Assembly (NCBI GenBank): GCA_964019415.1
Contig: CAXHTE010000003.1
Coordinates: 23,875 to 87,874, forward strand
DNA length: 64,000 bases
Direction: 5' to 3'
DNA from: Ianthella basta
Taxonomy: Eukaryota > Porifera > Demospongiae > Verongiida > Ianthellidae
Shown one piece after another: positions 52,200-63,866 of the stretch. A program made the translations under genes and the position numbers. The notes under the pieces were generated by a model. That model was not told the DNA's origin. It searched no databases and worked only from the letters and a program-made list of their open reading frames with translations. Every line of letters starts with the position of its first letter. Within the stretch, counting starts at the first letter, position 1.

Positions 52200-52988
52200 T
52201 TATTACTAGGGCATACATTGGAAATGCAAAAATTTCACTGGCCAATTAAAGAATTGTGAGTGCAAAAAGTGCAGAGATGAGTTAAGAAGCTGGCAGACAA
52301 AATAGTTGATAGATGCAATGCAATTTAAAATGCACATGTACAGAACTTTGTAATGCTAAAACGGTGGATAGCCCTATAACAAACGTATACGCATGATATA
52401 ACTAGCTGTCCTGGCAAATTAACACAGTAGTAACACGTAGTAAGAAGAAGGAAGCGCTCTTTGTTAGGACATCACCTGATTTTTCCTTCTGCTGTTCTGC
52501 GGAGGCATTGGCCTCTGATCAGTGCATTTGAGCGCATGTTTGTTCTGTGCTGTCTATAGTGGCTCAAGTGCAGGTGCTGTAGCGACAGTTGTTAGCAAAG
52601 GCAGCTCCAAGCAGTTGATGTAGTGTTCGTGTGCATACTTGCTGTGTCACAAGTCCTAAATGGTATGTCCAACTATTGTCTTACTGTGATGAAAGCTCCT
52701 TTGTCCTTAGCCTAGCTATAGTGCACCAGTGCAGCAGAGAGCACTATATAAGCGTCTATAGCAGCCAGATCACTTGCTGTACAAACCTGCCTCTCAACAT
52801 CCTGCAGTCAATCCCCAGGGCATGATTAGCATCGGTGTTGTGCAAGCATTGCTACAAAGAGTAACGAATTACATATGCGAGTATAGGATAGTATTGCACA
52901 AATCATGCGGAAATGTCGTACACAGCATATAGAACTGCATCGTGCAAGCTGCGGATGCTAAACCCAGCTGCAGATATACATAAATACA

Positions 52989-53020
<32 letters not shown>

Positions 53021-53110
53021 CATACGTACATACGTACATGCATGCATGCAACATGCCCACAAGAAATGACAACACATCATGAATACGTATGTCGCTTTTC
53101 ATCTTGGCAA
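52200..53110. repeat. CATA-tailed repeat, copy 1
   Basis: Starts ACTAGGGCATACATT, contains ACCAGTGC, ACCTGCCTC and CCCCAGGGC landmarks, and ends in (CATA)n at 52,978-53,035 followed by ATGACAACACATCA. Copy 2 is at 53,430-54,250. Confidence 0.65.
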
Positions 53111-53429
53111 TTATATATAAATACCACAATTGTGTCATCTAGCGAATTTGCTTGTTAGCTAGTGAATTGGTCATCTTCACATGAAATGCATTGAACTGGT
53201 CCAAGACATGGGCATGCAGTGAAGGAAGCAGTGTGTATGTGTAGGCTGTAGCTATTGCATTTCAAGAGTGAATTTTAGATTAATCATCACTTCACTTGGG
53301 TGGCTACAGACTACAATGGAGAAGCTGTCAAAAGCATACTGTACCAGTTTGTGTTTTCTGTATAATATTCAGTGGTCCACACATATATGGGGTGTGCTAT
53401 ATAGCAGGCATACACCATCACTAAGTTTC

Positions 53430-54250
53430 ACAGTATACTAGGGCATACATTCAAAATGCAAACAGCCCACTGGGCAGCTGCAAAATGTAGACTGTGTCTG
53501 AGAACATGAGTAAGAAGGCAAAGTAAAGTGCATTAATTGTGGGAAGTGGACAAGTTTCCCATCTGATGGAAAGACATTGTCACCATGCATGAGCCTAGTG
53601 AATCAGATTGATAGCTGCTGGGTGACAAAGTTGTGTGAACGTGGCTCTTAAGTTGGTGCGTATATATATATATAGTGGCTGGACTTGTGGCAAGCACAAG
53701 CGACATGGCTGGGTGCTGGAGGCATTTGGCAGGTGATTTTGAAGGCAACAGCACCCTTGAGTATGAGTCCAAGTGTGCGAAGGTGCACGGAATCGTAGCT
53801 TCATTGGTGTTCATCAAAGGCAATTCATTCGAGAGTGTTAGGTTTTTCAATGGCCAACTTATGGATGAGAAGACGGCTTGCAGGATAGTGGGCTTCGCCT
53901 TTGTTCATAGCATAGTACACCAGTGCGGCCATGAGAGGTGTCTAAGCAGCCAAAGGGCCAAATAACTTGCAATCGGCACTTGCTGTGTGCGGACCTGCCT
54001 CCAGTGCAATCGTCTCCCCAGGGCTCATTTTGGCCTCGTTGCTGTGCAAACATTGCACAAGTGTGACAGATATACATACACGAATATAGGATTGTATTGT
54101 GCAAGCATTGTAGATATACATACACAAGCATAGAATTTCATTGCACAAGCTGCGGATATACATACAACATACATACATACATACATACATACATACATAC
54201 ATACGGGGGATGACAATGCATCACGATTACTTGCCTCGCCTTTCAGCTTG
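53430..54250. repeat. CATA-tailed repeat, copy 2
   Basis: Parallels 52,200-53,110 with the same start and a (CATA)n tract at 54,160-54,204 followed by ATGACAATGCATCA. The 96-codon open frame inside (53,675-53,965) lies in this repeat and has no counterpart frame in copy 1. Confidence 0.65.
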
Positions 54251-54492
54251 CCAATTAATATGAATAGTGAACCCATTGGGCATTTTATTCATCATGTTAC
54301 AATTTTGACGTACATGCATGCCTGCCTGTGCATGTGATAGCTTGCTTCAAAGCTATATTGTATCCATGTAATGTTTTACTCTTGTGGACTTCACACTGTA
54401 CTGAGATGTTTTGATAGGTTAGGTTTGCACATCACTGTTATTATGTATCTTTATGTATATCTCTGTTACTCAATTCCCCATTCATTTTACAG

Positions 54493-55058
54493 TGAATGTT
54501 GCAGCCATTGTTGGAGGAGCAGTGGGTGGTGTAGTAGCTGGTGGACTGTGTATCTGCTTGGCAGTATGTGTATGTGTTGCTGTTTGCTGCTGCTATCAGA
54601 AGAAGAAGAAGAACAGTCATTCTGACAGCAGCACAGCTAGGGTGACCATGGTACAACCACCTACTGTGGCCATTGTCAGCCAGACAACTACTCTTGATGT
54701 ACAGCACAGCACCAAAATGCCTGACTACAACCTGAGCTGTGATCGTATGTGCACTCTGCAGGGAGACTGCTCTGTCACTTACACTGTTCCTGCACCTTAC
54801 CCCACAGCAGGAGATGCCCTTCCTCCTTCCTATCCCCCAATGCATATGGCTGCTGAAACGCTGCCCCCCATCTACCCCACAGCAGGAGGTACCCTCCCTC
54901 CTTCCTACCCCGCAGTAGCTGGTGGAGCACTGCCCCCAGCATACTCCACTCCAGGCAGTACCCTCCCCACAGGCTACCCCCCACAGCAGCCATACCCTGC
55001 TCAGCCCCCAGATATGCCTCTACCCTATCCACAGGCACACTTCACTGCACCACAGTAA
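54493..55058 (+). CDS. terminal exon: transmembrane span and proline-rich cytoplasmic tail
   Basis: Acceptor CATTTTACAG, phase 1 start, TAA at 55,056-55,058. It encodes a Gly/Ala/Val/Cys membrane span (IVGGAVGGVVAGGLCICLAV...VCCCY), a lysine stop-transfer (QKKKKNS) and a tail of about 140 residues with repeated LPPSYP / LPPAYS / LPPIYP motifs. PPxY-like tails bind WW-domain proteins such as HECT ubiquitin ligases. The exon must have upstream partners with phase 1 ends, but none was found in the preceding 8 kb, which is repeats. Its phase equals that of the VWD/EGF gene exons. Confidence 0.78.
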
Positions 55059-55522
55059 CTATAGCAACCACTGTAACTAGCCACCAGTGTGGCTATTGAT
55101 TTTGCTTTCATTTCATTTAGGAACTGCAAGTATGAATTGTATTAATAACTAAATATACCATACAGAGTGATTATAATTAAGGGTTACATTTATTCTACCA
55201 TAATTAACTTAAGCCTGTATTCATGTGCACCTTGCTAAATTTGGCGAGTACTTTGAGCATAATTTTCAAATTTACTGTGTGCACAGATGAAATGAGGTGT
55301 TTCTTTGACCTTCATAGCTATACAGCATGTGTATGGCGCAGAAATTTGCAATCTTTAAGAGCGAGCAGCATATACTACTATATGTACTTATGCTAGTCTA
55401 TAAGGATAGTGCAGATACAGTGATATTGGCCTACTTGACCTTCGAATTTCGGCTGAGGTCATGACCATGATCACTGCCCCTATTCAGGGACTGATGAATG
55501 TCTTTCGAGGTTCATTCTCTGT

Positions 55523-55885
55523 TCTTAATTAAAGAAGTCTTGTTGGCGCTTTCGATCACATTGCAGGAGATGGGCAAGATGTCTCCTTCATAGAGGAGGG
55601 GTAGTGTACAGATGTTTCTGCCTGGTTCGCTTGGTTCCTTGCTAGCTCTCCTAAAGAATGATAATGCATTGAATTTGCCCGTGCCCCCCTATATAACACT
55701 TTCCTTGTTAGGCAAGAAACCAATTAACATTTGCCCACACTTCTGTTTGTTCAGCAAATACATATCACTTATAACACCTCCTTTTTGGGATGTCACTGAT
55801 TTATTACTACTCCCACTCGGGTGCTTCACGCCCTCAGGCCTTGCGCTTATAAGTCAGCGACATCCCTCAAGAAGGTGTTATAACT
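55523..55885. repeat. dispersed repeat with hairpin end (copy 2, inverted)
   Basis: Inverted partner of 13,736-14,095. Its hairpin (TATAACACC...GGGATGTC paired with GACATCCC...GGTGTTATA) is at 55,770-55,882. Confidence 0.75.
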
Positions 55886-57484
55886 AATCATAGTGCACTC
55901 ACCCATGAGTGATAAAATGTGCCTTATACTGACGATAGCGCACTGCTGAGACTCCTTCCTGTTTATTACTGGTCTGATGATAGTAGTAGAACACTTTACG
56001 CAAACTCTATGCAAGACAACGAGATGCATTGTAAATTTCTTTTTGACAGTTATAGAAATCATGGAAACTATTCAGTGGATACACGGATATGAGTCCATCC
56101 CTAAATACATTCTGTACATTTGCAGCCACCCACAAACAAGGAGGAGTCAAAGTAGGAACTAGTGGCCAGACTGCATCATCCACTTTTGTCACCTGCTTCT
56201 TATCAAAGAGGATAACCATCCAAAGTGACTCCTTTCACAGGTTCCACACCCACCAGTTTCATGATTGTGGGAAGGAGGTCCAGTGTGGAGGCCATCTGGA
56301 ACAAGAGGCAGACTACAAAAGTCATTGTTAACTAGTGCCAGTCTCGTATATAGGGACATAATGATAGTGAGTCACAACTCACCTCAATGGTTTTATCAAG
56401 ATTGATCATTCCTGGCCACCAAGCTATTCCTGGTACTCTTTGACCACCTACATAGGTGGTCACTTTGCCATACTTCAGGATACCTGCATTTCCACCTTGT
56501 ATCCCTTCCTTCAAAGCAGGCCTATATATATACAGGTGAGATTATAGAATACAACATTCCCAAGGTAAATGATCATTTTCATTCCAGAGCTACTATAGCT
56601 CACCTGTTATCCGAAGTGAAAAGAACAAAAGTGTTCTTGTCAATTCCAGTTTCATTTATAACTGTTCTGATGCTACCAACTGCACTATCTAACTCATTCT
56701 ATAAGCAGAAGAAGGATTATATATTACATTAGAACACCATGCAAGGTGGTGTAAAAAGCTGTCATAATACTTGCAACCTTCCATACAGTCATCGATAATG
56801 CTACAAAGTATTGATCTGAATCATGGTAGACTAGAGCTTCTGCAAATCAATGGGTAGCTAAAATATGGGGAACAACTATAAATTTTACCAGCAATCAATA
56901 TCATTCCTTTCTGTTTTACTGCTACCACTTGGTATAACCGAACACTTTTGTTGTAGTGATACTACCTACAACCTCCCCTCACACATGTAAATCTACCAAA
57001 GCGTCTCCATATATTTTCCCCTAATGCTACTACCGGTAAACTTCTCTCCGGCATACTGCGAAGTACAAGAAAAATGGATTCTGCAGTGCTGATATCATGA
57101 GTGGGCAGAAGAATGCACCATTTAACTTGTCATTGTTAGGCCAAGCTGCATGTACATTTATCTCTCATACATGCATACCTGATTCACTCCTGATGAAGCT
57201 GGTAGCTGCATCGACATACTGGTCATGCAGCGTTAGAAAGTTGGCAGGTTGTTCAATAATTGTAGTGTTCTCATAAAGTGGACAGGGAGGATACAATGGA
57301 TCTAGACAATGTACAGCAACAATTGGACAAGTGCCTTAATTGCCTACCAATGCTGTCACAGCGTGTGTAACATATAATGACAGCCAGGATACATTTCATC
57401 TTACTATAATGCACCGAATCTCGGATTTTTATGCTTGTTTGTTACCTCATAAAATCTGTGTCTTGCAGGGAATCGGCTCAAGAC

Positions 57485-57770
57485 GCTCCATGCCAGTTGA
57501 GGGACTCGGGTTCCAGGTTCTTAGAGGGGTGCCGTTCGCCTAGCTGCCTTGCGGCCGAAAAGCGAGATGTCCTTCGTCCGTACTCCGCGGGCCGACCTGC
57601 CATTTTTACAATTATCGACCGGCTCTTCCATTACCGGTCATTGGCGGACTTGATGCGCGCCATGCCAGTTAAGGGAGTAAAGGGACACATGTTTAGAGGG
57701 GTGCCGGCCACCTAACTGCCCTGCAGCCGAAGAGCGCGCTTCCATTTTTTCGGCGGGCCGAGACGCCATT
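57485..57770. repeat. two tandem copies of a GC-rich unit of about 180 bp
   Basis: CCATGCCAGTTGAGGGA...CTTAGAGGGGTGCCG...CTAGCTGCC and CCATGCCAGTTAAGGGA...TTTAGAGGGGTGCCG...CTAACTGCC follow each other within a sulfatase intron. CpG-rich compared with its surroundings. Confidence 0.7.
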
Positions 57771-58139
57771 TTTGACCACTCTTGCAGCCCTTGACAACGT
57801 ACAGTATTTTATTCCGCCACAAGAATGTGACGTCACTTCCTGTTGGCATCGGTGCATGCCAATGTGACTAATTTAAGGAATTTTCAAATGCTCTTTCAGA
57901 CAGTCAATCTACATAGCTATACACCATATCATTGCACAGCCTCATCCTCAGTACATACATGAATCACCACCATGCACATGCATGCCTTTACCCAGTATGT
58001 TTAACATGATATTACATACACTAAATTGCAGGCATAGCATTGTCCCTTACTATGTGCACTGGCATGTGCTCCACTTGCTGGTACTGCATGCTATATAATG
58101 GTACAGACTGCTTAATGCTCCCCCATGCATACTCACATG

Positions 58140-58295
58140 CCATGCACACATGACGCCGCAGATACCAGCATACTGCTTAGCTGGCATCAACGCACCGTCA
58201 CACAACATGCTGGCGTCAGCAGACAGGTGCCGGCGTGCCGTCATCGTTGCACCGGAGTAGAGAAGCTCGCCGAAGGCGGGCTTTTCTGCTAGTTT
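58140..58295. repeat. dispersed repeat with terminal hairpin (copy 2, inverted)
   Basis: Inverted partner of 18,662-18,800: hairpin AAGCTCGCCGAAGGCGGGCTT and flanking GTGCCGTCATCG...CACCGGAGTAG. Confidence 0.6.
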
Positions 58296-58891
58296 ACACA
58301 ATACATAACATTCAGTCACAAAGGTGTTATTTCAATTTTTGATATGCACACAAATGCAAGCACAGTTGGGCTACACATCTCTGTCATGGACATTTGGTCC
58401 AGAATAACAAGCCCTAAGGAATCATGGTTTGTCTGGCTAATGGTACATATGCAGAGATCATGGCAGGATAGTAGTAAGCTTTATACATTAGTCCAGAGAG
58501 AGTATCAATAGTACAAGCTCAAGGACTGACTCAGCAATGTCACATGTCAGCATGATAGCTTGTCTAGTTCGTGGCTCTAAGCAGACAATCACACAAGACA
58601 TGACAAAAACAAGAATTAAATGTATGCACAAAACATAGAAGCAATGACAGGGTATTATGTTCATTGCATTATGCATGCCATTGCATTTGAGTACCCTGCT
58701 GTAGCAGGGATGACCTCAACAGTTTCATCTTTGACCATGCAAAAACAGTTGCAGCCTTCCCCACATTTGTATGACTTGCCATGGTGCAGCAGAAAGCACG
58801 AATATTCTGATATTCTTTTTAAACAATAATGTACATGCAAATAAATGAACTAATAGATACTTAGCATCTCTTCCTACATTTGGTCCTGCAT

Positions 58892-59943
58892 CTAGCCTCG
58901 TCCCCAGACCCTTCGTGCTAATCGTGGGGAGGATAAAAGTGCCTGAGAGCAACTGTTCTGTGATGTCGTAATTCCTTGCTGAAATGGCAGGTTGACAATG
59001 GATTGCATAAGGTTGAATGATCAATGGACGGCAATGTGTGCTGCCTTCGTGTGGCTCTGCTCATTGGATGTTTCCTCATTGTTCATGACTAGCCGAAAGG
59101 GTCTGAAGGAAGACTATCTTTGGAGCCTTAGTCGATTGCTGTTCGTGGCTGCCGTAACCTTAGGCGTCAGCAGGCAAACACGGACAACATAGGCTTTCGC
59201 GAACTGCGTTCATGCAACGGACATTCAAGGTCAGAGTTTCAGCTTCAATCAATAGCAGCCCAGCCAAACAGCTGCTTACAGCTTAAATAGTCAAATGATT
59301 GCATGACAGCAGGAAAGGCAACATAGATCAACTACATATAATAGACAAGCTGTTACATTACAACACACATAGTTCACAGCCATCAAGTCTCTGTCTCACA
59401 ATCACTACAATGGCAATCGAGAATGACGACGGTTTACCGTTGTACGTGTGCAGGAACTGCCTAGCAACAGCTCTGTCCATTGGTTCCATTAGGTGTCTCA
59501 GGAAAGCTTGCAAAAGTTACAGGTGCAAGAAATCATGCAAGCGCTCCAAGTACTCTAGTGGGGTAGGATCTTCACCTTATGATCAGAAACGTTAGTGGAG
59601 GCGAGTGGTAACACCTCGTAGCAAACCAACTGAACGAAACTAGTTGGAAGAAGCCAAATAAGTTCTTCCGGTCATAGATAGCGGTAATGAATAGCAGTCA
59701 ACTGTTCTCCTTAAGGGTGATACCAGGAAGTCCAACACGAGAAAGAGTGTAAGATAGAGCTTCAGCTTCTGTCGCCTGTGAAGTAGCCATTTGTCATAGT
59801 TAAGTTTTAAGGATAATATACAAGCATGTCAGTTTACATTCCCATACTTTTGGGTAAAAGTTACACATGCGCTAATAGTGCATACCAGGCCGTCCTTTTT
59901 GCCCATGTTAATGTTCGTGAACAGCCTGGGGACGAGGCTAGTC
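58892..59943. mobile_element. possible 1-kb element with TAGCCTCGTCCCCAG inverted ends
   Basis: TAGCCTCGTCCCCAG at 58,892 and its reverse complement CTGGGGACGAGGCTA at 59,928-59,942. The ends resemble those of the 40.5-43.3 kb element (TAGTCTCGTACCCAG). A 98-codon plus-strand frame inside (59,299-59,595) has a Cys-rich basic stretch (VCRNCL...RCLRKACK) but no identified domain. It lies in a sulfatase intron. Confidence 0.5.
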
Positions 59944-60889
59944 CAGCATCCAGTCCAATTCATTCGCTATATAGCTTAAAAGGGACCAGAATTCCAGGCT
60001 AGCACCACATTGTTCCTGTAATTCTGGTTCGCAAACCAATTTTTTTCACTGAAGACATTGGCCATAGGACAAGACCAATTATTCAGTGACAGTTCAATAG
60101 GGAAAGATATCTTCATGCATGATATGCACACACCAGTCACAAAATTACTAATTCATCACTTACTGCACAAGCCACAGCAAGATATGTTGGAATAGAAGCA
60201 GGTTGTATAGGAGCACTGGTCATGCGAGTAATAAGGAATACCCTGGACACAACAAAGGGAATGTGCATAACACAACAAAGCTACAATTTAATATAAGTAA
60301 GAGCAAATTTGGAAATTGAAGGCAGTCTCGGCTTAGCACATACTGCAAAAGGAGATATATAACAGCAACAAATACATTCTAAGCAATGACATACAATATG
60401 TATAATTATGTATTGTTATGCTGATCATGAGTTATGAAATGTTTGTCATCCATGTACATCTGTAACAGTATGCATATACATTACATACCAGGTAGTAATC
60501 AAACCCTGGTGAGCTGGGAGATACTCTCCATTAAGGCCTGCTCCCAAGTGCCACTTTCCAACCATGGCAGTGCTGTAACCAGATTGCTTGACATACTCTG
60601 CTATTGTAGTCTCATTCCTTTGAAGACCTGTATGAGTGAATTATTGGGTACATGCATGTATAGCTAAATTATCACACAATTGGCTTTCAATTAAAGGGTG
60701 TACACATATATTATTATAACATAACAGTTATATACTGTCTACAATTTCTTCTTTATATATTATATTTGTACATATATAATAACTTGTCACTGAAGATAGG
60801 ACACTGCACCTCCAATGCCAGATGGTTCAAATACGTCAGGGTACACACCAGACCTTGTTTGATATCTTCCTGTCAGTAGAGCTGCCCTA

Positions 60890-62370
60890 TAAAATGCAAC
60901 AAGACGAGGGTGGTTACTGGATGGCATATAATATTATAGGATTCAAACGGCTGCCATATATACTGGATGATTGGAACACTGACATGTAATTAATATCATA
61001 TGGTTGTGATGTCAGCATATAGGACATAAGTGCTGTGGTCAGGTTTGATATATGGTATATCAACCTGCAAGCAGGTTTGATGCAAGCAACCAGGTTTTGA
61101 TATATGCATATCACACCTGGGACCACCAGGCACCTGGAGATGCGGTATTCATGCACATTTCTCTAGGAACTCGTCTATTCACAACTGTTTGGAGACACCG
61201 TGGACGTCTGCTTAGGTAGTGACAACAACTGAGCGACGGTCTACAATCGATTCTAAGTGGAAGTATTGTGCGAGACTGACATGGAAGAAAACAGCACACA
61301 AAACACAGAAACACAAAAATGAGGGAACAGCACCTAGAAGAAGTAATCTGGGAAGAACCAATGATGTAGCTGTGGCGATGAAAGAGATCTGAATTGCTAT
61401 GAGGTAGCTGTGTCCATGCCAAAGGAGAAAATCGCTGTGACACTTTTGTAGTAGCACTCTCTTAAAGCCTATCTGCCTTTTCCCCTTTGTTTCGGAAGAA
61501 GATTCTTCCAGCAATTACTGTAGCCTTTCCGAGAGCCTTCCCATAATGCCATCCAAAGGGAGCCACCAAAAGTAACTTAAAAGTAATTTTTATCATACTT
61601 ATAGCCACAATGCAAATGAGTTTGAAGCTACCACAAAACATATCTGACTAGATCATTAACTTGTTCAGCATTTGCCATATAGTCCAACAGCCTGAGCATA
61701 ATAGAAATGGTGTATATAATACGACCCATACCACTCAGGTCAACATGGGTGGTATTCACGTTTCCAGGATACCCCGGACTAGTCTAGCCCCTATTTTGTC
61801 ATCTCGCACAAAATGACTAAGTAGGGGCTAGTAGGATGTGATAAATGAAGCTCAATGCTAGAATGCTGAATGTTCAGAGAAACACCTGAATATCCAAGAA
61901 ATCAAGGCATCCAGGGATGATGAGAGCTTTCAGGAGCCGTCAACACGAGTCAGCTTAATTGACAAGCAGTTGAGCAGGCATTTAAAGGGAAGATCAGACA
62001 ATACTATATGGACTAGTATGCTGTTTTAATTTATTATCATTTTGTCATGACAATTAATTGCCATTTTACGCTATGGACTATTCCCTGTGCGTTTTAATGT
62101 GTATTCAGTTTATTGTATCCTCTGTGTTTGGGTCCCCCATTTATATATACCAGCCAGTGCTGAAGGGGTTACCCTATAATTATAATTACAATAGCAATAA
62201 CAATACAGAAGAGCATGCACCACCTTGCTTTGAATTATCCTCAAAGAATACTTTGGACTTGCCACGGGTTCATGAAACCGTAGAGAAATATACATAGAAA
62301 GTAATAATTATAAACATCCATGTTATTTATGCCGAGTGGCCCATTGAATGTACCATTGTACTGTGGAGAC
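60890..62370. other. intergenic, no exon found
   Basis: I searched both strands for sulfatase 5' exons (DDLG, C-x-P-S-R) and found none. Repeated CAGGTTTGATATATG motifs are near 61,040-61,105. This is the gap between the broken sulfatase and the next plus-strand gene. Confidence 0.45.
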
Positions 62371-62374
62371 AAAA

Positions 62375-62444
62375 ATGATGGGAAACGTCTGTATGTATCT
62401 GTTTTGGCTCTACTGTGTCTTATTCTTCTTGTGCAAAGGTCAAA
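62375..62444 (+). CDS. first exon with signal peptide; gene continues out of the window
   Basis: ATG ATG at 62,375/62,378, then MGNVCMYLFWLYCVLFFLCK and GQ, a typical secretory signal peptide, directly followed by a perfect GTAAGT donor in phase 1. Phase-1 signal-peptide exons usually lead into extracellular modules. No second exon is recognised before the window ends, so the intron is at least 1.5 kb. Confidence 0.6.
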
Positions 62445-62522
62445 GTAAGTGTCCTGAGTATGTCTGCTTAACTGTCCACATACAGCTGGCTGCTATCTAG
62501 TTACATACATAGCTACCGAGCC

Positions 62523-62690
62523 GTTAATACAGCAGAACCTGTCTAAGATGGTCATGCACTGTGTTAGGCAGCCACCTCTCTAAAACAGCCAGCCTCCCTG
62601 GCCCAAAGAGTACTAAAACATCCCAATGTACTTCTGTAGGGCAACCACCACTCATTAAAGGTCAGTCAGAACTGGCCAGAGACGGTTGCT
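62523..62690. mobile_element. partial CAGAACCTGTCTAAGATGGTC-type MITE
   Basis: TACAGCAGAACCTGTCTAAG followed by GGTCATGCACTGTG and CAGCCACCTCTCTAAAACAG resembles the ends of Tc1/mariner-like small elements. The right end is not clear. Confidence 0.35.
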
Positions 62691-63866
62691 GTTGTTGTCG
62701 TACGTGTTCACACGGGCATTAAAACCATGCTGGCACGGTTCGGTTTGGTTTTCTAGTCGTGTGATAGATAAGCGAACAAGACAAACCAGACAAGCCATGC
62801 TCCGGCTACCTCACCAGCTGGTTTCTCTGTAGGCATCAAACCGTTTGTGTATACGTGCTTTCGGCAGAGACGCTTCCCTGCATGGTGTCCTGCCATAGCT
62901 AGCGTTGCGTGAAGCTAGGACATCTATATCGGTAATATAATAACTGCCCGCTCAGGTGAGTGTCTACACGAACGGCACCGTATTTAGGCCAAACCCATAG
63001 CTGCGCGGGAAGGTACAGTGAATTAAGAGGATTTAGGCATGGTGCTGCCTCCCGCTTCCTTGCTTGTATTCTTACCTGTAAATGCTGCCGTCAATTCACT
63101 GAGAGTCGCATAATCCTATTTCTGATTAAATCATGCACTGCTTGAGAGCCATTTGTAGGACACTGTTAGGCTAAATTGCAGTGCACGAACATGGGATATA
63201 GTGCACCCAGTGAAATGCAGTGTTACCAAAACAAAGAGGGATCATTAATGGTATGCAGTTGTGCGTAACCAACTACACATTAAGCATTCACAATTCCAAA
63301 CAATCCTAGCCAGGCCCGGCCTCTTCACTGTTGTTGAGTAAGTTTTAACTACAACAACACAGCAAGGTTAGCGCTGGTTGTATGATAGCCTAAGAACAAG
63401 AATATCGGCAGCCATTTGCAAACAGAGTGATTTTATTTCCTAATGAACTTTTTAGTCGCTCCACAAATCCAATATATAGCCCATGCAGCTTACCAACACA
63501 TGTTAGTCACATGTCAAAGACATACAAGTTCATCAACTGATCATGACTGCTGAAAATTGATGTATAAGTTAGTGCATGGCTCTAGTTTCATTATTCGCAA
63601 ATGCTGTTGATACAAAGCCTACCCTGTGACATAGGCATAGGCCCTGGATATTCAGCGGTAGGAAAGTAGACAAATTGTATGAGGGTCCTGAGTTTAGTTT
63701 CTTTACTAATCCTTAAGTGCCAAGAAGAAGGTGACCATGCACTCCAGAGCACAGAAAATGGCTCCAGGAACAGCACAATAGGCTACACTAGTGCTACCAA
63801 TCATGTATGTGTGGCCACTGACATGTGACTGTTTCTTCCTAAACTGTTAGTCTGCTGTCAGTATAC

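Larger units (their letters stand above)
56217..60886 (-). pseudogene. arylsulfatase-like gene (ARSA/GALNS type), 5'-incomplete and frameshifted
   Basis: Recognisable exons in minus order: 60886-60810 (AALLTGRYQTRSGVYPDVFE), 60627-60489 ([20 protein letters not shown], then LG), 60242-60164 (GIPYYSHDQ, Cys-rich), 57301-57179 (ENTTIIEQPANFLTL), 57088-57057 (NPFFLYFA), 56698-56604 (TFVLFTSDN), 56521-56383 (GKVTTYVGGQRVPGIAWWPG) and 56295-56217 (STLDLLPTIMKLVGV). The family hydrolyses sulfate esters in lysosomes or outside cells. Three defects: no exon with the DDxG metal site or the C-x-P-S-R formylglycine motif occurs before 62.4 kb; one T is missing in the GF(D)YYLG codons of exon 2; the histidine-containing stretch expected between FLYFA and ELDSAVG is not evident. 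TSDNG reads TSDNR. Either a pseudogene or a misassembled locus. Confidence 0.8.

Noticed and set aside
53675..53965. 96-codon frame beginning MAGLVASTSDMAG
   Set aside because: Inside copy 2 of the CATA-tailed repeat; the corresponding part of copy 1 has no such frame.
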